NCBI GenBank assembly: GCA_002728035.1
Contig: PBUZ01000066.1
Location: 1-6,976 of the forward strand
DNA from: Methanobacteriota archaeon
GTDB taxonomy: Archaea; Thermoplasmatota; Poseidoniia; Poseidoniales; Poseidoniaceae
Reading direction: 5' to 3'
DNA: 6,976 bases
The position numbers and the translations under genes were made by a program. A model generated the notes under the pieces. That model saw only the letters and a list, made by a program, of their open reading frames with translations, ran no database searches and was not told the origin of the DNA. Shown here piece after piece: positions 1 to 6,389 of the stretch (the stretch's first letter is position 1; every line of letters starts with the position of its first letter).

Positions 1-159
1 ACTAACCCCTCTTATATCTTTTCCTTTTTGAGGTTTATATCTTGACCAAGTGCCTTCGAACCACTCAATTTTTGGTTTATAATCTTTTGCAGTTTGAAAT
101 TGTTGATCGAGCAAATTTTTGAAATCAGATTTTTGTTGTTCAAACTCTTCAAGAAGCCT
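1..159 (-). CDS. sucA: Partial 2-oxoglutarate dehydrogenase E1 (SucA) fragment, foreign to the rest of the window
   Basis: Reading the minus strand from 159 down to 1 gives 53 uninterrupted codons that run off the left edge. The translation contains YKPKIEWFEGTWSRYKP followed by KGKDIRGVS. This resembles the region of alphaproteobacterial E1 subunits that reads roughly YKPNKADWLDGKWSG, then RRGVTG. E1 is the thiamine-diphosphate subunit that decarboxylates 2-oxoglutarate in the TCA cycle; this piece is an internal segment far from the start of a roughly 900-residue enzyme. Upstream in the same frame a TGA lies at 177-175 and there is no ATG or GTG, so the fragment has no start. It is about 33% GC (52 of 159) with lysine-, asparagine- and A/T-ending codons, while the following 100 bases are about 65% GC. 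The style is that of SAR11-like marine bacteria. The family match is from memory of the conserved motif, so it is probable rather than certain. Confidence 0.68.
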
Positions 160-176
160 TGGTGACAGCCCACCTC
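155..176. other. Composition breakpoint: probable chimeric junction
   Basis: Base composition, coding strand and protein family all change here within about 20 bases. To the left is an AT-rich minus-strand SucA-like frame that stays open and in register to about 159, then reaches a stop at 177-175. To the right is the plus-strand archaeal arcS gene at much higher GC. I see no flanking direct repeat, tRNA end or inverted repeat that would mark an integration site. An assembly or library chimera is therefore the simplest explanation; a real insertion of a bacterial fragment cannot be excluded from this window alone. The exact joining base cannot be fixed. Confidence 0.6.
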
Positions 177-1955
177 ATGGCGGGGGTGCTTGGACGGACG
201 GTGCTTCATCGCCATCGCTACGCTCGCGTGTGGGGATTGGGCGACCGAAAAGCGCCAACATCTCAAACGCCGTCGTTGGTACTGATGGAGGATGACCCAG
301 CGTTGCCATTGGCATACGCTCCGTTCAAATCAAGCACATCTGCAACGCTTCCAGCATCCCTTGAATTGATCTCAAGAGGTGCCTTCATACCACCGAACTT
401 TGAGGAAGATGGACCCCATTACTGCGTCAATCTTGGCCATGTCCTTCCTCCATCACTCGAAGACGCCAATGCCGGCGAGGAACAGGGGACATCGCCCTTG
501 CTTCCAGTTTCTTGGCAACGGATGAATCATGATGAGGGCTTGATGGACGCAGAACTCAAACCGGAAGTAGTCGTGCTGACCGATGCTGTCCAACTCGCCA
601 GCCAACCCGGGAAATTGCCGCGTGCCCTCATCACCCTCAAGCATCGGTTCCCGGGCGCTTTGCTGTGGGCACCCGGTGTTGGGGGGCCCGATAACATCGC
701 AGCACTCGCACGAATGGGCGTGGATTTGGTTGACCTTGCTCGTTGTCGCCAAGCCGCCGCTCACGGTGTTCTGTTGACTCAACATGGGCCCCGTATGCCG
801 CTCGAACATGAATCAACCTCCCTTGAATCACAAATGTATCACATGATGAAAGCACTTGATGAAACTCGAGCTGCTTTGGCACAGGGAAGACTTACCTCCA
901 TGGCTGTGGGCCAATCGCTCTCCAGCCCGCGAATGGTTGAACACTTGCGCAAACATCAGGCGTTTACATGCGAGCAGGAGGGTGTGTTGTCATCGCATGT
1001 GGCTTCAGCAGATCAGATGGAGTGTTTCTCTTCCCATGCCCTTTCAGACCCCGTTGTTGAGGATTGGGAGGCGTTCATCACCACCCAATACGAAGCACCG
1101 AAGCCCGTCCGTGAGGTGATGATTTTCCTGCCATGCTCCGCACGTAAACCGTATCGCCTGTCAAAATCACATTCTCAATTCCTGCGAGCCATCCGCTCCA
1201 CCGGCTGTCACGAGGTGATGATGACCTCTCCGCTTGGTCTTGTGCCAAGGGATTTGGAAGATGTCTGGCCAGCGGCCAATTACGATGTTCCCGTAACCGG
1301 CGATTGGTCGCTGGACGAATTGGCTCGCGTTCAGCGTATGCTGACGAACTTGGTTGAACGGACAGGATACAAACGCATCATCAATCACACCAACATGGAC
1401 CTCACCTTCCTGAATGTTGAGGTCGTTGACACACGCCAAGGAGAAGGTGCGACCAAGCATGAGGCGCTGCAACGCCTTTCGCAGGCAGTTTGCGATGCGG
1501 TCGAAAACTACGAACTTCGAAATCAGAAGAACAGTCATCGCTTGCTGGAACATTACAAGAGTATTGCACGCAAGACGACACTCAACGATGCATGGTGTGA
1601 AGGTCTCTCCGTTAAGGGAAAATTGCCTCGCTGGCGTCTTGAAAAGGACGGCGTTCAGATGGCGGTTTGGTCCATCGATCGAAATGGATTTTCATTCTCG
1701 AAAGCATCCATCGATCTGCTCCACGAACATCGGGCACTTCGAGAAGTCCACCTCCATCCCGATGTTAAGTGGAAAGGTGATGTGTTTTCTCAGATGGTTG
1801 TTGAATATGATCCAGCGATTCGGAAAGGGGATGACTTGCGCGTCATTCAATCCGGCGATTGCATTGGTTTGGCGCGTTCGCTCGCTCCCGGTTGGGAATG
1901 GGGGGGTACGCCGGGTACGCTGGCGAAATCACACCAACGCAAAAAGAAAGCATGA
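177..1955 (+). CDS. arcS: Archaeosine synthase ArcS (TgtA2), tRNA-guanine transglycosylase paralogue
   Basis: ArcS modifies preQ0 at position 15 in the D-loop of archaeal tRNAs on the way to archaeosine. In characterised archaea it attaches lysine to preQ0, and a radical-SAM partner (RaSEA) then releases archaeosine. The 592-residue product has an N-terminal TGT-like barrel: PGVGGPDNIAALARMGVDL, then DLARCRQAAAHG. Mid-protein is the diagnostic ArcS motif PC-x3-KPY-x2-S-x2-H, complete here as P319, C320, K324, P325, Y326, S329 and H332 (bases 1131-1172). A C-terminal PUA-type RNA-binding domain follows at about 530-590, with GDVFSQMVVEYDPAIRKGD and GIAR-like CIGLARS, ending in a lysine-rich tail. 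The frame opens at 123. Possible starts are TTG 159, ATG 177 and GTG 186; I chose ATG 177 because the family-like sequence begins within about ten residues after it and TTG 159 sits at the composition break. None has a clear Shine-Dalgarno sequence, and the true start may have been altered by the junction. No RaSEA, preQ0 synthesis or tgtA gene is in the window. Confidence 0.93.
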   Translation: MAGVLGRTVLHRHRYARVWGLGDRKAPTSQTPSLVLMEDDPALPLAYAPFKSSTSATLPASLELISRGAFIPPNFEEDGPHYCVNLGHVLPPSLEDANAGEEQGTSPLLPVSWQRMNHDEGLMDAELKPEVVVLTDAVQLASQPGKLPRALITLKHRFPGALLWAPGVGGPDNIAALARMGVDLVDLARCRQAAAHGVLLTQHGPRMPLEHESTSLESQMYHMMKALDETRAALAQGRLTSMAVGQSLSSPRMVEHLRKHQAFTCEQEGVLSSHVASADQMECFSSHALSDPVVEDWEAFITTQYEAPKPVREVMIFLPCSARKPYRLSKSHSQFLRAIRSTGCHEVMMTSPLGLVPRDLEDVWPAANYDVPVTGDWSLDELARVQRMLTNLVERTGYKRIINHTNMDLTFLNVEVVDTRQGEGATKHEALQRLSQAVCDAVENYELRNQKNSHRLLEHYKSIARKTTLNDAWCEGLSVKGKLPRWRLEKDGVQMAVWSIDRNGFSFSKASIDLLHEHRALREVHLHPDVKWKGDVFSQMVVEYDPAIRKGDDLRVIQSGDCIGLARSLAPGWEWGGTPGTLAKSHQRKKKA

Positions 1956-2018
1956 CCTGAGATGAGGGTTGATGGTTGCGGAGTGATTAAGAAGGGGAGA
2001 TAAGTCGGAAGGCCGCTT

Positions 2019-2023
2019 GGTGA
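2019..2023 (+). promoter_or_regulatory. Shine-Dalgarno sequence for rps15
   Basis: GGTGA lies six bases before the ATG at 2030 and pairs with the archaeal 16S rRNA 3' end (complement of GGAGGTGA). It supports ATG 2030 over the in-frame ATG at 2039. The 74-base gap after arcS has no convincing TATA box, so rps15 may be read through from arcS or use a weak promoter. Confidence 0.6.
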
Positions 2024-2029
2024 ACTGAA

Positions 2030-2488
2030 ATGGCACGCATGTACAAGTCCCGAAAAGGCAAGAGCGGCTCCTCCCGACCAAATGTTTCGGAGGCTCCTGC
2101 GTGGTCGAACACGGACAAAGATGCAGTTCAGTCCCTCATTTTGGAGATGGCGAAGAGCGGTCTTTCCTCTGCTGAAATCGGCACGGTTCTCCGCGACAAG
2201 CACGCCGTCCCCAACGTCCGCCTCGTCCTCGGAAAGCGCATCTCGCAGGTGCTGGCCGAGAACGACATGACGGGTGCATACCCTGAGGACTTGATGAACC
2301 TCATGCGACAGGCTGTCGGTATCATCAACCACCTCGGTTCGGGAAACCACAAGGACATTCACAACAAGCGCGCTTTGGAAATCACCGAAGCGAAGATTCG
2401 ACGCCTTTCCAACTACTACAAAGGAGAAGGACGCCTCCCAGCAGATTGGCGATACAAGCGTGATGAGTTGCGCTTGATGGTCGAATGA
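2030..2488 (+). CDS. rps15: 30S ribosomal protein S15, archaeal type (uS15)
   Basis: This is the small-subunit protein that binds the central domain of 16S rRNA and helps form bridges to the large subunit. The 152-residue length is normal for the archaeal/eukaryotic form, which carries an N-terminal extension of about 60 residues absent in bacterial S15 (about 89 residues). The N-terminus MARMYKSRKGKSGS is typical of archaeal S15, and NVRLVLGKRISQVL at about 64-77 corresponds to the conserved extension helix. The S15 core is clear in HLGSGNHKDIHNKRAL and AKIRRLSNYYK, ending with LPADWRYKRDELRLMVE. ATG 2030 is preferred for the Shine-Dalgarno site and because the MARM start is characteristic. 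The two downstream genes lie on the same strand with gaps of 58 and 40 bases, suggesting one transcript. A 253-codon opposite-strand frame across this gene is not coding. Confidence 0.97.
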   Translation: MARMYKSRKGKSGSSRPNVSEAPAWSNTDKDAVQSLILEMAKSGLSSAEIGTVLRDKHAVPNVRLVLGKRISQVLAENDMTGAYPEDLMNLMRQAVGIINHLGSGNHKDIHNKRALEITEAKIRRLSNYYKGEGRLPADWRYKRDELRLMVE

Positions 2489-2546
2489 TTTGGTTGCCTG
2501 AAAGTCATCTTCATGAGGGGTTGACCCTTCCGAGAAGCGATTGGTC

Positions 2547-3455
2547 ATGCGTGATTTGTTGGCGAGCCCGCTCTTTGCATCGGTCTCGGATGCCTTTGCA
2601 TCGAACATCGAGCGCTTCCGTGAAGCACCCTCGCTTCATCTGAGTGCCCCTGCTTCACTGGCTGGTGTTTTGGCTCTGGGGCAATTGGAAGCCGCTTGTC
2701 TTGATTTGAGCATCAAATACAGTCGTCGTTTTTTCCCAGCCAAACACCACTTACCTCGTGATGAGCAGGTAGAGCATGCATTTCCCGACAACGGATTGTC
2801 CGTGGTGTTGGACGTTGAAGAAGATACATGGGACCTGAAGGACATGAAAGAACAGTCTTTTGTTCATGTCGTGCCGCTTAAGGTGCACATCGAGATGGGA
2901 TCAAAACACCGACGCCAAGCCGGTGCACTGGGTCCTGTCATTCAGGCAGCTGCTCTTGCAGCCGCCCTTTCACCAAACGGGCGAAGGGTCAGGAAATTAC
3001 GTCCCTTCATGTCGCTCGGCTTGTGGATGCGAGGAGCGCTTGACACCAGTTTCGACCCCATCCATACCGCTGTTGTTCAGCACCTCAAGGAAGAGGGTTC
3101 AGTACGAATCGTGCCGCTCCCTGAAGTTGCGGAACCGACATCAGGAATGATACCTGGCCTTGCAGAACGGCAATTGCATCGACTGGCAAAGGCATGGCCA
3201 ACAATGGATGTCGATGCACGTACATTGGCGTTGAGTGAGTTGGTGTTGCCAAGCCTCGTCAATCCATCGCTTTCAACACCAAGACTCGAGGAATTGATGT
3301 GGCATCGTATGCTCATTGGCGAGCAACCAAAGGACGTCGTCAGTCAAGCCCACGCTGTCGTCGAGGCTTGGCCTGAAGGTGCAGATGCATCTCGGCTTTA
3401 TGCCTCGAAGGTTCTCGATGCATGGCTGGTATCGGGTGAATTGAAGCCGGTTTAA
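2547..3455 (+). CDS. Degenerate DHH/RecJ-like (GAN/Cdc45-like) protein, catalytic motifs lost
   Basis: The 302-residue product has the outline of an archaeal RecJ-family protein without its catalytic residues. Residues about 30-60 (LHLSAPASLAGVLALGQLE) sit where active enzymes have the DxDG motif followed by an alanine-rich helix. GLSVVLDVEED then fits the second strand that normally ends in an aspartate. VPLKVHIEMGSKHRRQ occupies the place of the DHH motif and asparagine-proline loop, but no DHH is present. QAAALAAAL and the following FMSLGLWMRGALD resemble the helix and the GxxxD segment. MIPGLAERQ at about 201-209 recalls the PGL step of archaeal homologues. In several euryarchaea a recJ-like gene lies directly beside rps15, and archaeal RecJ homologues such as GAN associate with GINS at the replisome; eukaryotic Cdc45 is an inactive member. 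The assignment combines this pattern and the neighbourhood and is inference. I chose ATG 2547 over TTG 2541; neither has a good Shine-Dalgarno site. Confidence 0.5.
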   Translation: MRDLLASPLFASVSDAFASNIERFREAPSLHLSAPASLAGVLALGQLEAACLDLSIKYSRRFFPAKHHLPRDEQVEHAFPDNGLSVVLDVEEDTWDLKDMKEQSFVHVVPLKVHIEMGSKHRRQAGALGPVIQAAALAAALSPNGRRVRKLRPFMSLGLWMRGALDTSFDPIHTAVVQHLKEEGSVRIVPLPEVAEPTSGMIPGLAERQLHRLAKAWPTMDVDARTLALSELVLPSLVNPSLSTPRLEELMWHRMLIGEQPKDVVSQAHAVVEAWPEGADASRLYASKVLDAWLVSGELKPV

Positions 3456-3495
3456 GAAGCGACGGATTCAAGCCCTCGTGCGACTTGGGGGTGTC

Positions 3496-3846
3496 ATGGC
3501 GATTGAACGCTTGTTGACCGGTAGCATCCAAAATCAGCTTCAGGAATTGATGTCCACTGAAGATTTGGTTATCGAAGCCTTCCGAGATCTCGTAAAAGAC
3601 GAGTTGAAGACACACATTCGTGCGAAAGTGGATGAAGACCCCGATTTGAAGGCTGAAATCAAAGAAGCAGTTGCGTATTATTTCCAAACCAAGGCTCGCA
3701 GTATCTATGCTGAATTGAAGGCGACTCGGGCGGCAACCCGCTTGGGTCTTCGACTGTTGCCAGATGAACTCCAGGGAGAGGTTGGAGAAGCATTGGTCAC
3801 CTTGTTTGAAAAGGAACTTGGGGCACTCCTTGAGAAAGCACTTTGA
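3496..3846 (+). CDS. Small charged all-helical protein of unknown function
   Basis: I do not recognise this 116-residue protein. It is rich in Glu, Lys, Leu and Ala, has no cysteine or tryptophan, and reads as four probable amphipathic helices: about 2-20, 23-45, 48-80 and 90-115, with a DEDPDLK break at about 46-52. There is no signal peptide or membrane segment, so it should be cytosolic. It follows the RecJ/Cdc45-like gene by 40 bases on the same strand, so co-expression with rps15 is likely. Helical content and position would suit a small partner of the translation or replication proteins upstream, but nothing proves this. ATG 3496 is chosen over GTG 3478. A GGGGGTG run lies only two bases before the ATG, too close to act as a normal ribosome binding site. 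That the codons translate into a coherent helical protein up to the stop supports a real gene. Confidence 0.72.
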   Translation: MAIERLLTGSIQNQLQELMSTEDLVIEAFRDLVKDELKTHIRAKVDEDPDLKAEIKEAVAYYFQTKARSIYAELKATRAATRLGLRLLPDELQGEVGEALVTLFEKELGALLEKAL

Positions 3847-3859
3847 CGACTTTGTTCCA

Positions 3860-3867
3860 CTTTTATT
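3860..3867 (+). promoter_or_regulatory. Possible archaeal TATA box upstream of the surface-protein gene
   Basis: CTTTTATT sits in a locally AT-rich patch in the 65-base gap before the next gene. If initiation occurred about 25 bases downstream, near 3890, the leader would be about 20 bases and would just include the Shine-Dalgarno sequence. Spacing is the main support, and no BRE is obvious. Confidence 0.25.
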
Positions 3868-3894
3868 CGTTCACCTTATGTGCTCTCCATCGTT

Positions 3895-3900
3895 GGGAGG
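3895..3900 (+). promoter_or_regulatory. Shine-Dalgarno sequence for the surface-protein gene
   Basis: GGGAGG lies 11 bases before the ATG at 3912. It is the strongest ribosome binding sequence in the window and supports that start, which also places a signal peptide exactly at the N-terminus. The ATG at 3902 is out of frame and too close. Confidence 0.55.
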
Positions 3901-3911
3901 CATGAGAACCA

Positions 3912-5933
3912 ATGCGTCAAGGCCTTCTTCTCGTTTCGCTCATGCTTGCCATGACCTTGGCGCCGTTTGTTCAACCGGTTCAGGCAAGCGGTGACGAAGA
4001 CGTGTTGGTTTGCTGCGACGCATCTCCAGTGGAGCTGTTCCTCCTTGGCAACGATGCCAACAAAAAGCTCACTCCCTTTGCTTCTGAACTTGGCGATGAG
4101 GCGCAATCCGTTTCGGTGGAGACTTCCATTTCTTCGCAAGAGAGCATTGGTCGTTGGGTGTTGCCGAACACATGGGGCGGTACCATCCCTTCGTCAACCT
4201 GGACCTTTACGATGAATTACCAGGTCGCCAATGCTGCTGGTGCCCAAGTGAACGCCACCGCCACCATCAACATCGGGTCGAAGAGTTTCAGTGCACAAAC
4301 AGAAGTCGGTTCCTCCATTCTTGCGCAGGGTTCAGGCTCGTTGCAGTTCGACATCGATGTCGAGACCCTGACGACGAGCGGTTCATCAAACATCGAACTT
4401 GAGTTGACGGTTCAAACGCTGGTCTTCTCCGTTCCCGGTGCAGATGCGAAATTGGAATTCCTCTGGGGCAGCGAAGACGAGGCATCCTCGGTCGAGGCAA
4501 CCATACCGTTGTTGGACATGTTCATGGTTCAACCTGAAATTGAAGGTTCGGATGTTTATTTGGCGGTTCGATTGGATTCTCCATGGGGGCTTACAACGCT
4601 CGCCATGACCGAATCCATCATCATGAAGGTGAACGGAAACCCGTTGTCAGGCGACCCGATTGAAACGGCTTCTGGCGATATGGTTCGGGTCACATGGACC
4701 TGGACGGAGGCCGCAGGTGGTGTGGAAACGATCAATGTCGAAGTGGAACTTGAATTTCAGCAAGGCCAACCTGCGTTAAGGGGTTCAAACACGTTTGAGA
4801 TTGAGACCTTTGACTCAGGAGGCGGCACCGGCACATACTATCCTCCTGATGAACCGCTGCGCACCGATGGAGCGGGCAGCAGCCTGGCTGTTGATATCGA
4901 CATCAGCCTCTCGAAACAAGGAAATGAACTCATGCTTGAGCGGGTGACGACCCTCACCATGGAAGATGAGATCGCCTTTTGGATGCGCTGGGGAATGGAT
5001 CACATTGGTGACGACAATCCCGCACTTTCGCCCATGCTTCGGGCCTTCTCAGCAGGGCCCGTGACGGATGAAGATCGGGTCAGCCGATTTATCGAGGAGG
5101 TTGAAGAAGCGGAGTTTGAACGGCAAATGGTCAACCTCGGCATGATGTATTTGAACACGGGTTTAGGATTGGATTCTGAAGACCTCCTCGGTGATTTCCG
5201 CTCGTTGAATGGACTCAAAATCGAAGTTGATTTGAACGGCCAAAATGCGGTCATTAACCATCCCGTCACGCTGCGCTTTTCGACCACCGAATTGATCGAT
5301 GACAGCAGCCGTCTAACCCTGCTTGAGGATTTCATCATCACGCAACCTGCACCGCTTTGGAGCGATTATCGTCTGGAATTGGAGGCCACCTCCACCCCAA
5401 CAACCTCGTTGAGCAATTCCATTCTGCGTGACTCAACGGCCATTGATTTGTCTGTTTCCAGGTTCCCATGGGGGGACCAACTTCACCTCGAAGGAGAGGG
5501 GCTTGACCAAGAGGAATCGTTCACCCTCGCAACCCTTCCCACCTCGTCACTTGTTTATGCCCCCCTTACCTTGGGCGTTCTGACCATTGTTGGTCTGTTG
5601 GTGGCGTTTGTGGTTGGTTTGAGCCTTACAAGAAAACGCCGCCGCACCTATTTGTACACCGAGTTGGTGTTGGCGCCGGTCATCCTCATGGTGTATGCCT
5701 TTGGCTATCCTCCGATGTTTATCGGTGCTGCTCTTGGTGTTGTTGCCGTGGTGTGGTGGGTCACGTCCATTGCGAGTCCTCGTTTGGTCGGCGAAGCCAT
5801 GCGGGCCAAACGGGTGGTTCACCCAACGATTCCCTGTCCTGCTTGCCAAACGATGAATCCTGTCACAACGAACGATCGGCCGCACAGATTCAATTGTCAG
5901 GGCTGCGGGCGAATCATCAAATTGGTTGCTTGA
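3912..5933 (+). CDS. Secreted, membrane-anchored beta-rich surface protein with C-terminal zinc ribbon
   Basis: The 673-residue product is not a family I recognise. Residues 1-25 form a Sec-type signal peptide with a hydrophobic core LLLVSLMLAM and a likely cut after PVQA. Residues 26 to about 545 are acidic, rich in Thr, Ser, Val and Gly, with alternating strand-like stretches typical of beta-sandwich surface domains. There is a Gly-rich linker GGGTGTYYPPDEP near 302-314 and a more helical, acidic part near 345-420. Three membrane helices follow: about 547-572, ending in RKRRR, then about 585-600 and 602-621. The positive charge after the first helix puts that loop inside, giving an outside ectodomain and a cytoplasmic tail. 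The tail ends in a zinc ribbon, C642-x2-C645-x16-C662-x2-C665. The only ectodomain cysteines are an adjacent pair, C34-C35. A sensor, envelope-assembly or surface-structure role is possible, but none can be assigned. Confidence 0.88.
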   Translation: MRQGLLLVSLMLAMTLAPFVQPVQASGDEDVLVCCDASPVELFLLGNDANKKLTPFASELGDEAQSVSVETSISSQESIGRWVLPNTWGGTIPSSTWTFTMNYQVANAAGAQVNATATINIGSKSFSAQTEVGSSILAQGSGSLQFDIDVETLTTSGSSNIELELTVQTLVFSVPGADAKLEFLWGSEDEASSVEATIPLLDMFMVQPEIEGSDVYLAVRLDSPWGLTTLAMTESIIMKVNGNPLSGDPIETASGDMVRVTWTWTEAAGGVETINVEVELEFQQGQPALRGSNTFEIETFDSGGGTGTYYPPDEPLRTDGAGSSLAVDIDISLSKQGNELMLERVTTLTMEDEIAFWMRWGMDHIGDDNPALSPMLRAFSAGPVTDEDRVSRFIEEVEEAEFERQMVNLGMMYLNTGLGLDSEDLLGDFRSLNGLKIEVDLNGQNAVINHPVTLRFSTTELIDDSSRLTLLEDFIITQPAPLWSDYRLELEATSTPTTSLSNSILRDSTAIDLSVSRFPWGDQLHLEGEGLDQEESFTLATLPTSSLVYAPLTLGVLTIVGLLVAFVVGLSLTRKRRRTYLYTELVLAPVILMVYAFGYPPMFIGAALGVVAVVWWVTSIASPRLVGEAMRAKRVVHPTIPCPACQTMNPVTTNDRPHRFNCQGCGRIIKLVA

Positions 5934-5936
5934 TCA
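5931..5936. other. TGATCA palindrome forming the stop codons of two convergent genes
   Basis: The plus-strand surface-protein gene ends with TGA at 5931-5933. The minus-strand CBS gene ends with TGA read from 5936-5934. The two stops abut with no intervening base and together make the palindrome TGATCA. No terminator can lie between the genes, so each transcript must end inside the other gene. Confidence 0.9.
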
Positions 5937-6389
5937 CAATTTCAAATCTTTGAGATTGCTCACGAGTTGCACCGCTTCTTGGTAATCGCCGGGAGAAAAA
6001 TACCCGATGAACGCTTCATGTTCGTCCACGGCGACCACAGCTTGCGGGCTACGGGTTTGTACATCGGCGAGTACCTGCTTGAGGGAGTCTTCGTTTCGAA
6101 CCTTCATGAAATCCATTTCCATGTGTTCATGACACTGCGTAGAGGAGGCATCAACGCCATTGGCCATCGCCTTGAGTAATTGACGTTGGCCAATGACGCC
6201 TTTCACATGCTGGTTCTCGTCCAACACCACCAAGATTCCACCCGAGATGGTCAGCAGGCGCTCAGCGGCTTCTTGGAGGCTGTCATCGAGGCCGATGGTC
6301 ATGTGTTCGTCGTCAAGCGTAAGGTCAGCAACTGTCTTGGCCATGGTTCGTCCACAGAGGTTGCGGATTTTGTAACTTGCTTTCCTCAC
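5934..6389 (-). CDS. CBS-domain pair protein (stand-alone Bateman module)
   Basis: The product consists almost entirely of two CBS motifs and no catalytic domain. The first runs from VADLTLDDEHMTIGLDDSL through GILVVLDENQHVKGVIGQRQ to LLKAMANG. The second runs from MDFMKVRNEDSLKQVL through AVVAVDEHEAFIGYFSPGD to about the C-terminus. Such pairs bind adenosine nucleotides, SAM or similar ligands and regulate partner proteins; the ligand here cannot be told. The GTG at 6389 overlaps the gltX stop as GTGA, with AGGA three bases upstream, giving 151 residues and implying translational coupling. The alternative ATG at 6344 gives 136 residues beginning MAKTVADL, which is where CBS proteins of this type usually begin, so the extra 15 residues are uncertain. 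The gene lies directly downstream of gltX and probably shares its transcript. A link to glutamyl-tRNA synthesis is only positional. Confidence 0.87.
   Translation of the reverse strand: MRKASYKIRNLCGRTMAKTVADLTLDDEHMTIGLDDSLQEAAERLLTISGGILVVLDENQHVKGVIGQRQLLKAMANGVDASSTQCHEHMEMDFMKVRNEDSLKQVLADVQTRSPQAVVAVDEHEAFIGYFSPGDYQEAVQLVSNLKDLKL

Noticed and set aside
11..43. Two TTATATCTT repeats resembling archaeal TATA boxes upstream of arcS
   Set aside because: They fall inside the minus-strand SucA-like frame and are explained by its AT-rich codons, on the foreign side of the junction.
12..266. 84-codon minus-strand reading frame across the left end
   Set aside because: It crosses the composition break and overlaps arcS; the neighbouring minus frame carries the recognisable SucA motif instead.
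1414..1965. 183-codon plus-strand frame within arcS
   Set aside because: It is an out-of-frame shadow of the ArcS C-terminal half and PUA domain, with no motif of its own.
1847..2608. 253-codon minus-strand reading frame over rps15
   Set aside because: It lies antisense to the certain rps15 gene and parts of its neighbours, and its translation shows no family-like motif.
3487..3493. GGGGGTG as a Shine-Dalgarno site for the 116-residue protein
   Set aside because: Only two bases separate it from the ATG, too few for normal pairing.
5547..5885. 112-codon minus-strand frame opposite the membrane and zinc-ribbon region
   Set aside because: The plus strand here encodes clear membrane helices and a zinc ribbon; the antisense translation is low in complexity and unlike a protein domain.
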